A stretch of DNA of 64,000 nt, from assembly GCF_016864555.1 (NCBI RefSeq), contig NZ_CP044011.1, forward strand, positions 1,507,501 to 1,571,500. The letters run 5' to 3'. Of the stretch, positions 38,606-47,896 are shown in pieces. The notes under the pieces were generated by a model, which did no database searches, was not told the DNA's origin, and saw only the letters and a program-made list of their open reading frames with translations. The translations under genes were made by a program, and so were the position numbers. The stretch is from Sinorhizobium sp. BG8. Its GTDB lineage: Bacteria; Pseudomonadota; Alphaproteobacteria; Rhizobiales; Rhizobiaceae. The first letter of the stretch is position 1. Each line of letters opens with the position of its first letter.

Positions 38606-41077
38606 TTAGAAGCTGTGGCGAAGAGAAAGAACAAACTCGCGCGGGGCTCCGATGAAATGACCATAGGAGGTCAGGCCGGAGATCGAGGAGTAGTACTCCT
38701 TGTCGAACATGTTGTTCACATTGAGCTGCAGGACCGTCTTCTCATTGAAGGTGTACCGCGCCATTGCGTCCGCGACCGCATAGGCCGGCTGCTCGATCCT
38801 GTAGGTCTCGCCCTGATAGTAGGTCTTGCTTTGGGCGCGCACACCGGCGCCGATCGTCCAGTTCTCATACTCGCCGGGCAGCTGATACGCGGCGCTCAGC
38901 TTGAAGAGATGAGCGGGGCTCTTCTCGGTATTGTAGCGCAGGCCCGAATTCTCGCCCTTCACATACTTGGATTCGCTGTAGGTGTAGCCGAAACCGAGGT
39001 TCAGGTTTGGAGTGACCGCGCCCGTTACTTCGAGCTCCACACCACGCGTGCGGACCTTGTCGGCCGCCTCGTAGCAGGTATAGGCCGAAGGGTTGCAGTA
39101 GATGACGTCGGTGAGCTCGGTCGCCAGACCCGTCTGATTGGTTTCGAACAGCGCGACCGAGGCGTTCAGGCGGCCATCCAGGAACTCGCCCTTGATGCCG
39201 ACTTCCTTGTTGTCGCCGACGGCCGGATCCAGAAGCGTGCCGTCGATACCGTAGGCCATTTGCGGCAGAAAGATTTCCGTGTAGCTCCCATAGACTGAAA
39301 ACGTGTCGTTGAGGTCGTAGACCGCACCCACATAGGGAATGAATTGTCCATCGGCGGTGTATTCGTCGTCGCTGTAGACGTCGTTGTTGGAGTACCAGCT
39401 CAAACGGCCGCCCAGGATGATCTTGAAAGAGTCCGTGATATCGAGCCGTGTGGAGGCGTAGATCCCGGCTTCCTTCTGGTCGAGGTCCCCGGCAAATGAT
39501 CCAACCGTGATGTCAGGCTTGGGAACGGAAGTCGGATCCCAGTTTTCCGGATCGATGACATAGAAGGGGCTGCTGCCTCCGACATAGGAGAACTTTTCAC
39601 GTTGCGCGCTGACGCCGACAACGACGTCGTGCTCCCGGCCGAACAGCTCCACCGGTCCCGACACATGCACATCCAGCGAATGCTGGTCGTCATCGTAGTC
39701 ATAAAGGCGATCGTTCTTGCGGACGTCACCGGCGAACCGCCAGATGAAGGACGAAAGCATGTCGGAATCGGCCCAAATTCTACGAGCCGAGGCGTTGAGC
39801 TTCCAATCGTTGTCGAAGCGATGCTCAACGTCGAGATAGACGGTGCTCTGCGTCTTCTTGAGATATTCCCAGTCGCTGCCGAGATAAGTCTCCGGCGAGA
39901 AATTGTAGAACGAGCCGTCCTCTCGCGAAGGCAATCCACCCCAGGTATACCCGTCGGTGTTTTCCTTCTGATAACTCACTCCGAGGCTGACCGTCGTATC
40001 CTCGGTTATGTCCGCGTCGATGACTCCGTACAGCGTCACGTTCTTCTGCTCGAAGTAATCCCGGTAGCCGTCGCCCGCGCCGCCTGATGCAACAAACCGA
40101 CCCCGAAGAGTACCGGCTTCGTTCAGTGGCCCCGAGGCATCCAATGTTGCCTGGGCGTTGCCGAAGGACGAGACGGAGGTTTCTGCCGAATATTGTGGTG
40201 TTGCCGTTGCATGCTTTCGAACGAGATTGACCGATGCTGCGGGATTGCCGGAGCCTTCGGTGAGACCGCTCGCGCCGCGTACGATTTCGACACGATCGTA
40301 GATCGCCAGATTGTCCTGTACCAACACGTCGCGCGTAAACAGATTGATGGGGCTGCTGACGCCATCATACTGGATGTTGCTGATGAGGCCGCCGCGGGCA
40401 AAGTATTCCCATCGCGTATCGCCAAAACCCTGCATCGCGGTTACCCCGGTTGCGTCCTGAAGCGCCTGGTCCAGCGTCTCGTAGTTCTTGTCCTTGATAC
40501 GCTGCTGGGTCACGACGGAGACGCTCTGCGGTGTCTCGCGAATGGAGAGCGGCAGCTTGGTCCCCGTGCTCATCTGGCCGGTGGTGTAGGAGTTCGTTCC
40601 CTCCGTCGATGCACCCAGCCCCTGGACAGTGATTGCCTCCAGCGCGGTTGAGCCGTCGGCGGCTGCTCCGTCAACGGCTTGCTGCGGCCCGCTGATCGTC
40701 ACCGTATTGCCGCTCGTGAATTTGTAGCTGAGGCCCGACCCGGCCAGCATCTGCGACAAGGCTTGTTCGCGGGAATACGAGCCGGCGACGGCATTGCTTG
40801 TCTTGCCGCTTACCAGTTGTGATGGGAACAGAAGTTTGAGGCCGGTGCGATCCGCCAGCACCGTCAGGGCAGTTCCGAGGTCCTGAGCCGGAATGTTGAG
40901 ACCGACAGGCGTGCGTTCCGACCGGTTGACCTTCACCTCCTGCGCCACGGACGCTCCGGCCCCCGCCAGCACAAACGCGGCGGCCGTGACGGCGTGCACC
41001 GCGACCGAGCCGAGGAGGCCCCGCCGGCGTCGGCGTGTCGTTAAAGTGAAAATCCGGTCCCCTGCTTGCTTGCGCAT
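38606..41077 (-). CDS. TonB-dependent siderophore receptor with STN signalling domain
   Basis: The 823-residue outer-membrane receptor has, after an arginine-rich leader and signal peptide (to about residue 45, VAQE), an STN domain (about 55-115, LNIPAQDLGTALTVLADRTG) used for transmembrane signalling to FecR. It is followed by the plug (SIRETPQSVSVVTQQRIKD near 178) and a 22-strand barrel ending in Phe (LRHSF). The FoxA/FpvA-like layout and the FecI/FecR genes upstream suggest siderophore-induced expression through the sigma factor. The specific siderophore cannot be told. Confidence 0.95.
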   Translation of the reverse strand: MRKQAGDRIFTLTTRRRRRGLLGSVAVHAVTAAAFVLAGAGASVAQEVKVNRSERTPVGLNIPAQDLGTALTVLADRTGLKLLFPSQLVSGKTSNAVAGSYSREQALSQMLAGSGLSYKFTSGNTVTISGPQQAVDGAAADGSTALEAITVQGLGASTEGTNSYTTGQMSTGTKLPLSIRETPQSVSVVTQQRIKDKNYETLDQALQDATGVTAMQGFGDTRWEYFARGGLISNIQYDGVSSPINLFTRDVLVQDNLAIYDRVEIVRGASGLTEGSGNPAASVNLVRKHATATPQYSAETSVSSFGNAQATLDASGPLNEAGTLRGRFVASGGAGDGYRDYFEQKNVTLYGVIDADITEDTTVSLGVSYQKENTDGYTWGGLPSREDGSFYNFSPETYLGSDWEYLKKTQSTVYLDVEHRFDNDWKLNASARRIWADSDMLSSFIWRFAGDVRKNDRLYDYDDDQHSLDVHVSGPVELFGREHDVVVGVSAQREKFSYVGGSSPFYVIDPENWDPTSVPKPDITVGSFAGDLDQKEAGIYASTRLDITDSFKIILGGRLSWYSNNDVYSDDEYTADGQFIPYVGAVYDLNDTFSVYGSYTEIFLPQMAYGIDGTLLDPAVGDNKEVGIKGEFLDGRLNASVALFETNQTGLATELTDVIYCNPSAYTCYEAADKVRTRGVELEVTGAVTPNLNLGFGYTYSESKYVKGENSGLRYNTEKSPAHLFKLSAAYQLPGEYENWTIGAGVRAQSKTYYQGETYRIEQPAYAVADAMARYTFNEKTVLQLNVNNMFDKEYYSSISGLTSYGHFIGAPREFVLSLRHSF

Positions 41078-41257
41078 AAAGTCTCACCCTGTCCGTTTCA
41101 TTTGCCTGCCCGATCCAAAGGACGCTGGAAAATCGGGCTCATACAGCAAGGACGAAACCTCAACCGGGAACTTGCAGCGGTAGGGTGAAAAAAGTTTCAA
41201 AAAATACTCAACTTATTAACCGGGGGATGTCGTGAGGGGCGGCCGTGCGTGCGCCCG

Positions 41258-42202
41258 TCAACGAATGATGGTGACGAAGGGCAGTCGAGTGACCGTCACG
41301 GGAAGTGTTTCGGCGATGGTTTGCAGCACAGCGTCGGGTTCCGAAAGATCGAAGACGCCGGTGACCGCCATCGACCGGATCTGAGACCGGGCGATCACGA
41401 TTTCGCCGCGACGATAGCGCTCGATTTCCGCGACGACATCTTCGAGCGGGCGCCGGTTGAAGATCAGCTTGCCGCGCTGCCAGGCGGTTTCCATTGTCGG
41501 ATCGATATCTTCCGGCTCCGAGGGTGCTCCATTCTCCGTGTAGCGGACGCGCTGCTCCGCCTTCGGCTGCACGGAACGGGTAGGCATCCTCTCCGTCGAT
41601 ACCTCCACGACGCCTTCAACGACGCTGACGACTGTCTCGGATGGCCGCAGATCGACGTTGAAGATCGTTCCGATCGCCCGTGTCGTGCCGCTGTTGGCCT
41701 CGACGAGGAAAGGCCTTGCGGCGTCCTTCGCAACGGTGAACATGGCCTGGCCTTGCAGCAGCGTGAGCTTACGCAACCGCTCGTCGAAGCCGAGGGAGAC
41801 CGCGCTGTTTCCGGCAAGAAGCATCTCGGAGCCGTCCGGCAGCGCGAACCGGCGTTGTTCCGCGATCGCCGTTGCGAAATCCGCGGACGGACCCAGCCCG
41901 AGGACGCCGGCCTTCCACAGTCCCACGCTCCCGAGACAGAGCACTCCCGCCCCGAGGACCGCCCTTCGGCTTGTGGTGCGGGCGCGTACCTTGCTTCCCG
42001 CAAGGCCGATGCCGTTCCAGATCGTTTCCGCTTCCTGTGCGGCGCGCTCGTGCTCCTCGCTGCGGCTGCGCCAGGCGGCGAAACCGTCGAAGTCCTCCTG
42101 CGTGGATCGACCAGATTGCAGCCTGACGATCCATTCGATCGCCTCGTCGCTGAGCGTGATGTCGACCGGAGCCTGATTGCCGCGCCTGTTCATCTTCGCC
42201 AT
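41258..42202 (-). CDS. FecR-family transmembrane anti-sigma regulator
   Basis: The 314-residue protein has the cytoplasmic DUF4880-type N-terminus (DEAIEWIVRLQSGRSTQEDFDGFAAW near 20), a single hydrophobic span near 82-100 (VLGAGVLCLGSVGLW), and the periplasmic FecR domain (RRFALPDGSEMLLAGNSAVSL, TRAIGTIFNVD), ending in a region that binds the receptor STN domain. It relays the receptor's ligand signal to FecI. The 180 bases between it and the receptor gene should contain the FecI-dependent promoter; I cannot define it by eye. Confidence 0.93.
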   Translation of the reverse strand: MAKMNRRGNQAPVDITLSDEAIEWIVRLQSGRSTQEDFDGFAAWRSRSEEHERAAQEAETIWNGIGLAGSKVRARTTSRRAVLGAGVLCLGSVGLWKAGVLGLGPSADFATAIAEQRRFALPDGSEMLLAGNSAVSLGFDERLRKLTLLQGQAMFTVAKDAARPFLVEANSGTTRAIGTIFNVDLRPSETVVSVVEGVVEVSTERMPTRSVQPKAEQRVRYTENGAPSEPEDIDPTMETAWQRGKLIFNRRPLEDVVAEIERYRRGEIVIARSQIRSMAVTGVFDLSEPDAVLQTIAETLPVTVTRLPFVTIIR

Positions 42203-42288
42203 CTCACTGCGCCGCCTCTAAATCCATGATCATCTTGTGCGCCTCATATGTAGACGAAGGGACGGTGCCGAACTTGCAGCGCGGCGGC

Positions 42289-42819
42289 TCAGGAAACGGC
42301 ACGGAAATGGTCACGGCAATGGCGGAGCGACTGCGCGAGGTATTTCGCCACCATGCTTTCGGAAACCTTGAGCCTCGAGGCGATCGAGGCATGGGACATG
42401 CCGTCGCAACGGCTCATGAGGAGGGCCAGTCGCGCATTCCTGGGCAGCTCGATCAACGCTCGCACGAGCTGCCGCAGCTGGTCGCGATCGATCGCCACGA
42501 CCTCCGGGGAGGGGCATTTGTCCTGCACGGCAAGCAGTACGGCCTCGTCGCTGACGCAGCGCGACGTGTGTCTCGTCTCCCGCCTGATGAGGTCGATCGC
42601 GATGTTGCCGGCGATGCGGAGTATGAAGGCCTGGCGATCCCTGATCGACGACGGATCGACCTTCGTCGTCGCCAGTCGAATCCAGGTCTCCTGCAGAACA
42701 TCGTCGGCGAGATCGGCGGAACCTGTTCGCTTTCGCAAGGTTCCGCGAAGCGATTTCCACTGGGCAAGATAGGTGGAGATCAGGTCGTCGTCGTCGATGT
42801 CTCTTGCTGTGCGGTTCAT
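42289..42819 (-). CDS. ECF sigma factor, FecI-like
   Basis: The 176-residue protein has sigma region 2 (about 15-85; GSADLADDVLQETWIRLA) and region 4 (about 120-172; IELPRNARLALLMSRCDGMSHASIASRLKVSESMVAKYL). It is encoded before fecR and the TonB receptor on the same strand, the standard iron-signalling arrangement. It should direct RNA polymerase to the receptor promoter when the siderophore binds. No clear Fur/RirA-type box could be assigned upstream. Confidence 0.94.
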   Translation of the reverse strand: MNRTARDIDDDDLISTYLAQWKSLRGTLRKRTGSADLADDVLQETWIRLATTKVDPSSIRDRQAFILRIAGNIAIDLIRRETRHTSRCVSDEAVLLAVQDKCPSPEVVAIDRDQLRQLVRALIELPRNARLALLMSRCDGMSHASIASRLKVSESMVAKYLAQSLRHCRDHFRAVS

Positions 42820-43244
42820 CCGTCTGCCTTGCCTGCCGTCCCAGCCCTCATATTGCGATCAAAAAACATTAGCAACGGTAAGGGTTTAGTCGGCCTGACG
42901 CGGGGCGACATTATACTTGTGTCTTTTTGTCATGTTTAGTTGTTGTTTTTGTTGGAAGTATGGGATCGCGGGACAGGAATGCCGTGAATGTGTCCCATCA
43001 ACCATTGCGGCGAAGTGTTGCGAACTGGTCACAAAGAGACGGGGCAGCCGAGCCGCGAGGGCAGCTTTTCGCGTCGGACAGGAACCGATTCCCGCCCGGT
43101 TGACGATGGTGCTCAACGTTCGGGCAGGGGATAACGCGAACGTGACCGATCCGTCAGAACATTACGCAGATTTAATTTTTGTTCTCCGGGCGGGTCGCTG
43201 ATTATGGCCCGATGGTGCGTTGCAACAAGACGAGGCGGAAGACA
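42820..43244. other. Intergenic region between fecI-like and RND genes
   Basis: These 425 bases lie between divergent genes and hold promoters for both. A T-rich patch (about 42911-42955) contrasts with the GC-rich surroundings. The sequence about 43180 has TTTAATTTTTG, a possible promoter core for the RND operon. I see no convincing gene, RNA or palindrome. Confidence 0.4.
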
Positions 43245-44345
43245 ATGAAATTCGCGGGAGTAGTGCTGGCCGTCGTCCTGGCGGCGGCGGCAGGTGGGGC
43301 GGCGGTCCATTGGCGTTGGGTTGATCTCGATGCAATCGCCCCGGCCGCTCCAGCGACTGCCGCCCAGCCCGCGAAAAAGGCCGCCCCGGCCGTTTCGGTC
43401 GAGGTGGCCAGAGCGGAGGAAGTGTCCTCGACCAACGACATCGAGGCGATCGGCACGCTGCAATCCGACGAGTCGGTCCAGCTTGCCCCGGAAGTCGCCG
43501 GCCGCATTGCCGCGATCCGGTTCAATGAAGGTCAGGCAGTGAAGGCCGGAGAGGTCCTGGTCAGCCTCGACAACGCTCTGGCGAAGGCATCCGAGGAGGA
43601 AATAAGGGTTCGTCTCGATCTCGCCGTGGCGAATTACGAGCGGGCACAGCGCATGGCGCAGAACGGTACCGGCACGACGCGCGACCTCGATACGGCACTT
43701 GCCGAGCGCAACACGGCGACAACCTTGCTGAATTCTCAGCTCGTCCAGCTGTCCAAGCACGACATCCTGGCGCCATTCGACGGTGTCGTCGGACTGCGCA
43801 ACGTCTCGACCGGCAGCTACGTTCCGATCGGCACCACGCTCGTCAACCTCGAAAAAATCGACGTTCTCAAGGTCGATTTCAAGGTCCCGGAAGCCAATCT
43901 ACAGCAGGTTCGCATTGGCCAGAGTGTTGAGGTCACTGTCGATGCGTTCCCCGGTAAGAGGTTCACTGGCACGATCTATGCGATCGACCCCATGGTGGAC
44001 GTAAACGGCAGGGCCATGAGCGTTCGGGCCCGGTTGCCCAACAGCGATCTGGCGCTTCGCCCCGGCCTTTTCGCGCGCGTCATGGTCAAGGGTCTCGAAG
44101 AGCGCAAGGCCGTGGCCGTTCCGGAGAGCGCCGTCGTCGCGCGGGGCCAGGACCGTTTCGTCTGGACCGTTGTCGACGGCAAGGCGCAGGAGGCCAAGAT
44201 CACGATCGGCGCGCGCAGGGCGGGTGTCGCCGAAGTCGAGGGCCTTCCGGCAGGTTCGACCGTCGTTACGGCTGGCCACACGCGATTGCGCAACGGCGCC
44301 GCGGTCGACATCGTCGGCGGCGAGCTGGCGCAGGCGGGAAGCTGA
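43245..44345 (+). CDS. RND efflux periplasmic adaptor (membrane fusion protein)
   Basis: The 366-residue protein starts MKFAGVVLAVVLAAAAGG at an ATG after GAGGCGGAAGA. It has an N-terminal membrane anchor, then the HlyD/AcrA layout: lipoyl half-motifs (LAPEVAGRIAAIRFNEGQ near 84; ILAPFDGVVGLRNVSTGSYV near 175), a short helical hairpin and beta-barrel and membrane-proximal domains (ALRPGLFARVMV near 280). It links the RND pump to an outer-membrane channel, which is not encoded here. The upstream in-frame ATG at 43179 lacks support. Confidence 0.93.
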   Translation: MKFAGVVLAVVLAAAAGGAAVHWRWVDLDAIAPAAPATAAQPAKKAAPAVSVEVARAEEVSSTNDIEAIGTLQSDESVQLAPEVAGRIAAIRFNEGQAVKAGEVLVSLDNALAKASEEEIRVRLDLAVANYERAQRMAQNGTGTTRDLDTALAERNTATTLLNSQLVQLSKHDILAPFDGVVGLRNVSTGSYVPIGTTLVNLEKIDVLKVDFKVPEANLQQVRIGQSVEVTVDAFPGKRFTGTIYAIDPMVDVNGRAMSVRARLPNSDLALRPGLFARVMVKGLEERKAVAVPESAVVARGQDRFVWTVVDGKAQEAKITIGARRAGVAEVEGLPAGSTVVTAGHTRLRNGAAVDIVGGELAQAGS

Positions 44346-44355
44346 GGAGCGTCAG

Positions 44356-47300
44356 ATGGGACTATCCGAGCTCTGCATCCGCCGGCCGGTCTTTGCGACG
44401 GTCCTGAGCCTTCTCATGTTGCTCGTGGGCGTCGTTTCCTACGAGCGCCTGGCCGTTCGCGAATATCCGAACATTGACGAGCCCGTGGTCTCCGTGGTGA
44501 CCACCTATTCCGGCGCTTCGGCGAGCATCATCGAGAGCCAGGTCACGCAGATCCTCGAAGGATCGATCGCAGGCATCGAGGGCATTGACGTTCTCGAATC
44601 GACGAGCCGGGCGGAATCGAGCCGGATCACCGTGCGTTTCCGCCTGGAGGTCGATCCCGACGTCGCGGCGAGCGATGTGCGCGACCGTGTGAGCCGGGTG
44701 CGGCAGAGGCTCCCGGACGAGATCACCGAGCCGGTTATTTCCAAGGTCGAGGCTGACGCCCAGCCGGTCGTCTTCGTGGTCTTCCGCAACGACCGGATGA
44801 GCCCTCTCGAACTCACTGACTACGTCGACCGGAACATCGTCGACCGCTTCAAGAACGTCACCGGCGTTGCCGACGTGCAGATCTACGGCGAACGACGCTA
44901 CGCCATGCGGATCTGGATCGATCGCGAACGTTTGGCCGCTCTCGGGCTCACCGTGCAGGAGATCGAGGATTCGCTGCGTGCCCAGAACGTGGAAATCCCC
45001 GCCGGGCGCCTGGAAAGCAACGATCGCGAGTTCACTGTTCTCTCCAAGACGGCGCTGAGCAGCGTAGACGATTTCGAGAACATCATCGTCAAGCGTGGCA
45101 GCGGTTCGCTCGTCAGGCTCCGTGAAGTCGCCCGGGTGGAGCTCGGAGCGGCCGACGAGCGGCGCGCCAGCCGCTTCAACGGGGAAAGCGCCATCGTCGT
45201 CGGCATCGTCAAGCAGGCCGTGGCCAACCCGCTCGACGTCTCGGAGGGGATCCAGGCCATCCTGCCCGAGATCAACGCCAATCTGCCGGACGGCATGACC
45301 GGCGCCATCGGCAACGACAATTCGGTGTTCATCGAAAAGGCGATCGACGCCGTCTATCACACCATCGTCGAGGCGATCGTGCTCGTCTTGATCGTCATCG
45401 TGCTGTTCCTGCGCTCCGCCCGCGCTTCGATCATCCCGATCGTCACGATCCCGATATCACTGATCACCACCTGCGCGATCATGTATGCCCTCGGCTTCAG
45501 CGTGAACACGCTGACGCTGCTGGCCATGGTGCTTGCGATCGGCCTTGTGGTCGATGACGCCATCGTGGTGCTCGAGAATATCTTCAGGCATATCGAAGAG
45601 GGGATGAAACCGATCCCGGCGGCCATCAAGGGAACGAGGGAGATAGGCTTTGCCGTCATTGCAATGACGCTGACGCTCGCGGCCGTCTACGCGCCTGTTG
45701 CCTTCGCCGCCGGCCGCACGGGCAGGCTGTTCCTCGAATTCTCCCTCACACTTGCCGGGGCGGTGCTTGTCTCAGGCTTTGTCGCGCTCACGCTCACCCC
45801 GATGATGTGTTCGCGGCTGTTGCGACACGAGAAATCGCCCGGGCGGGTTTCCGCCTTCATCGAACGCGGGCTCACGGCGCTCGAACGGGGCTATCGCAAG
45901 TTGCTGGCCTCGTCGCTCAAGATGCGCCCGGCCGTCGCGCTGCTCGCGTTCGCGGTTGCCGCCGGCAGTGTCTATTTCTATGTGAAGCTGCCCCAGGAGC
46001 TCGCGCCGGTCGAAGACCGTGGCGTCATCCGCGTCATGGGAACCGCGCCGGAAGGCTCGACGCTCGCCTATACGGAGCGTTACGCCCGGCAGGTCGAGGA
46101 GCTGTTGAAGCCCATCACCGAGCTCGGCAGCATCCAGACCATCAACGGCATGCCCGAGGTCAATCGTTTCCTGATCATGGGTCGGCTGAAGGACTGGGAC
46201 GAGCGCGGCCGTAGCCAGCAGGAGCTCGTGGCCGGGTTGCTGCCGTCCCTGAGGCGCATTGCCGGCGTCAATGCCTTCGCCAACAATCCGCCGTCGCTGG
46301 GCACATCGAACAATGCGCGTCCGATCGAGTTCGTGCTGCAGAGTTCTGGGACCTACGAGGAGCTGGACCAGCTGACGCGGCGCTTCCTCGATCGCATCAG
46401 CGACTACCCGGGCATCACGAACGTCGATACGGATCTGAAGCTCAACAAGCCCGAAATGTCCATCGACATCGATCGTGAAAAGGCGTCCGACCTCGGCATC
46501 GACGTATCGGTGGTCGGCCGCACTCTGGAGACGCTGCTCGGCGGACGGCAGGTGACCCGCTTCGAGAGCGATGGCGAGCAGTATGATGTCTATGTCCAGC
46601 TTGCCGCTTCGGATCGCGCCTCTCCCTCGACCCTGTCGACCATCTTTCTCAAGTCCGCGAGCGGCGAGATGGTCCAGCTGTCGAACCTCGTCAACGTCAC
46701 CGAGAGTGTCGCACCGCAGGAACTCAAGCGCTTCAACCAGCTGAGATCCGTAACGGTTTCCGCAAACCTCGTTCCGGGAACATCGACGGGCGATGCTCTG
46801 GCCTATCTCCAGAGTGCTGCGCGAGACGTGCTGCCGGATACGGTGCACACGGACGTCTCCGGGCCCAGCCGGGAGTTCCGCGCGGCCGGTCAAAGTCTCG
46901 CTGTCGTCTTTGTCCTGGCGCTCGGCTTCATCTATCTGGTCCTTGCGGCACAGTTCGAGAGCTTCCGCGATCCTCTGATCATCATGATCTCGGTTCCCCT
47001 TTCGATGACAGGGGCCCTGGCGGCTCTCTATTTCTCCGGGGGATCACTGAACGTCTATTCGCAGATCGGCCTCGTAACGCTGGTCGGCCTCATCACGAAG
47101 CACGGCATCCTGATTGTCGAGTTTGCCAATCAGCGGCAGGAGGCGGGCGTCGACCGGCTTGCGGCCGTCATCGATTCCGCGGCGCTGCGCCTGCGCCCGA
47201 TCCTCATGACAACAGGTGCGATGGTGCTCGGGGCCGTTCCCCTGGCACTTGCCACGGGTGCCGGCGCGGAAAGCCGACAGCAGATCGGCTGGGTCATCGT

Positions 47301-47430
47301 CGGCGGAATGTCTTTCGGCACGCTGCTCACCCTGTTCGTCGTGCCGATGGTCTACGCGACGGTCGGGCGCCGCATCGCCCGGCAAAGCGAAGCGACGAAC
47401 GTCAAGCATCTCCCAGTGGCGGCGGAGTAG
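44356..47430 (+). CDS. RND multidrug efflux pump (AcrB/MexF-like)
   Basis: The 1024-residue inner-membrane transporter starts MGLSELCIRRPVFATVLSLLML and has 12 membrane spans with two large periplasmic loops. The proton-relay Asp pair is present in GLVVDDAIVVLEN and the Lys in GLITKHGILIVEFANQ. It is 11 bases after the adaptor gene with GAGGAG as ribosome site. The pair is of the HAE-1 type for hydrophobic or amphiphilic drugs. No TetR or other regulator is adjacent. Confidence 0.95.
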   Translation: MGLSELCIRRPVFATVLSLLMLLVGVVSYERLAVREYPNIDEPVVSVVTTYSGASASIIESQVTQILEGSIAGIEGIDVLESTSRAESSRITVRFRLEVDPDVAASDVRDRVSRVRQRLPDEITEPVISKVEADAQPVVFVVFRNDRMSPLELTDYVDRNIVDRFKNVTGVADVQIYGERRYAMRIWIDRERLAALGLTVQEIEDSLRAQNVEIPAGRLESNDREFTVLSKTALSSVDDFENIIVKRGSGSLVRLREVARVELGAADERRASRFNGESAIVVGIVKQAVANPLDVSEGIQAILPEINANLPDGMTGAIGNDNSVFIEKAIDAVYHTIVEAIVLVLIVIVLFLRSARASIIPIVTIPISLITTCAIMYALGFSVNTLTLLAMVLAIGLVVDDAIVVLENIFRHIEEGMKPIPAAIKGTREIGFAVIAMTLTLAAVYAPVAFAAGRTGRLFLEFSLTLAGAVLVSGFVALTLTPMMCSRLLRHEKSPGRVSAFIERGLTALERGYRKLLASSLKMRPAVALLAFAVAAGSVYFYVKLPQELAPVEDRGVIRVMGTAPEGSTLAYTERYARQVEELLKPITELGSIQTINGMPEVNRFLIMGRLKDWDERGRSQQELVAGLLPSLRRIAGVNAFANNPPSLGTSNNARPIEFVLQSSGTYEELDQLTRRFLDRISDYPGITNVDTDLKLNKPEMSIDIDREKASDLGIDVSVVGRTLETLLGGRQVTRFESDGEQYDVYVQLAASDRASPSTLSTIFLKSASGEMVQLSNLVNVTESVAPQELKRFNQLRSVTVSANLVPGTSTGDALAYLQSAARDVLPDTVHTDVSGPSREFRAAGQSLAVVFVLALGFIYLVLAAQFESFRDPLIIMISVPLSMTGALAALYFSGGSLNVYSQIGLVTLVGLITKHGILIVEFANQRQEAGVDRLAAVIDSAALRLRPILMTTGAMVLGAVPLALATGAGAESRQQIGWVIVGGMSFGTLLTLFVVPMVYATVGRRIARQSEATNVKHLPVAAE

Positions 47431-47526
47431 ACGCCCGTGGCCATTGCCGCATGATGCGATAGCTGGAGTTCGCGCCTGTTCCTTCGTTCCTGCGCATATC
47501 ACCCCCGGTAACTGGGGAACTTCCGT

Positions 47527-47886
47527 CTATTTGCCGCGGGGCTTGCGCTTGGCCGCCGCCGTTTTGGCGGCTACCGGCTTGGCAGCGGCCGTCTTGGTGG
47601 ACGCCGGCTTGGTGGTTTTCGCCCGAGCGATGGTCGGGTTGTTCGGCTGGTTTTCGGAGAGGGAGCGGCGCGCCGCTTCTATGGCGGCGTCGAACGCCTT
47701 CAGTGTCGCCTCCCGTCGTGCCTCGAGCGTCCGGATCCGGGTCTCGATTTCCCGGATCAGGCGGCTCTGCTCGAGGCCAGCCTCTTCAGGCGTGGTGCCG
47801 TTCCCGCGCTGCGTGATCTGGAATGCGGTTTCCACGGCGCGGTCTACCCATGCCGATTGCTGCTTCAAGAGTTCCTCGATGTTCAT
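47527..47886 (-). CDS. Small helical protein with histone-H1-like Lys/Ala tail
   Basis: The 119-residue protein has an N-terminal helical/coiled-coil part (about 1-75; IREIETRIRTLEARREATLKAFDAAIE) and a C-terminal tail of Lys/Ala/Pro/Thr repeats (KTTKPASTKTAAAKP...AAAKRKPRGK) like H1-type nucleoid proteins. It ends the contractile-injection operon, 10 bases after the DUF6519 gene. Its job may be DNA or anionic-surface binding, or it may be a cargo or chaperone. I do not recognise a named family. Confidence 0.7.
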   Translation of the reverse strand: MNIEELLKQQSAWVDRAVETAFQITQRGNGTTPEEAGLEQSRLIREIETRIRTLEARREATLKAFDAAIEAARRSLSENQPNNPTIARAKTTKPASTKTAAAKPVAAKTAAAKRKPRGK

Positions 47887-47896
47887 GGCGTTCTCC

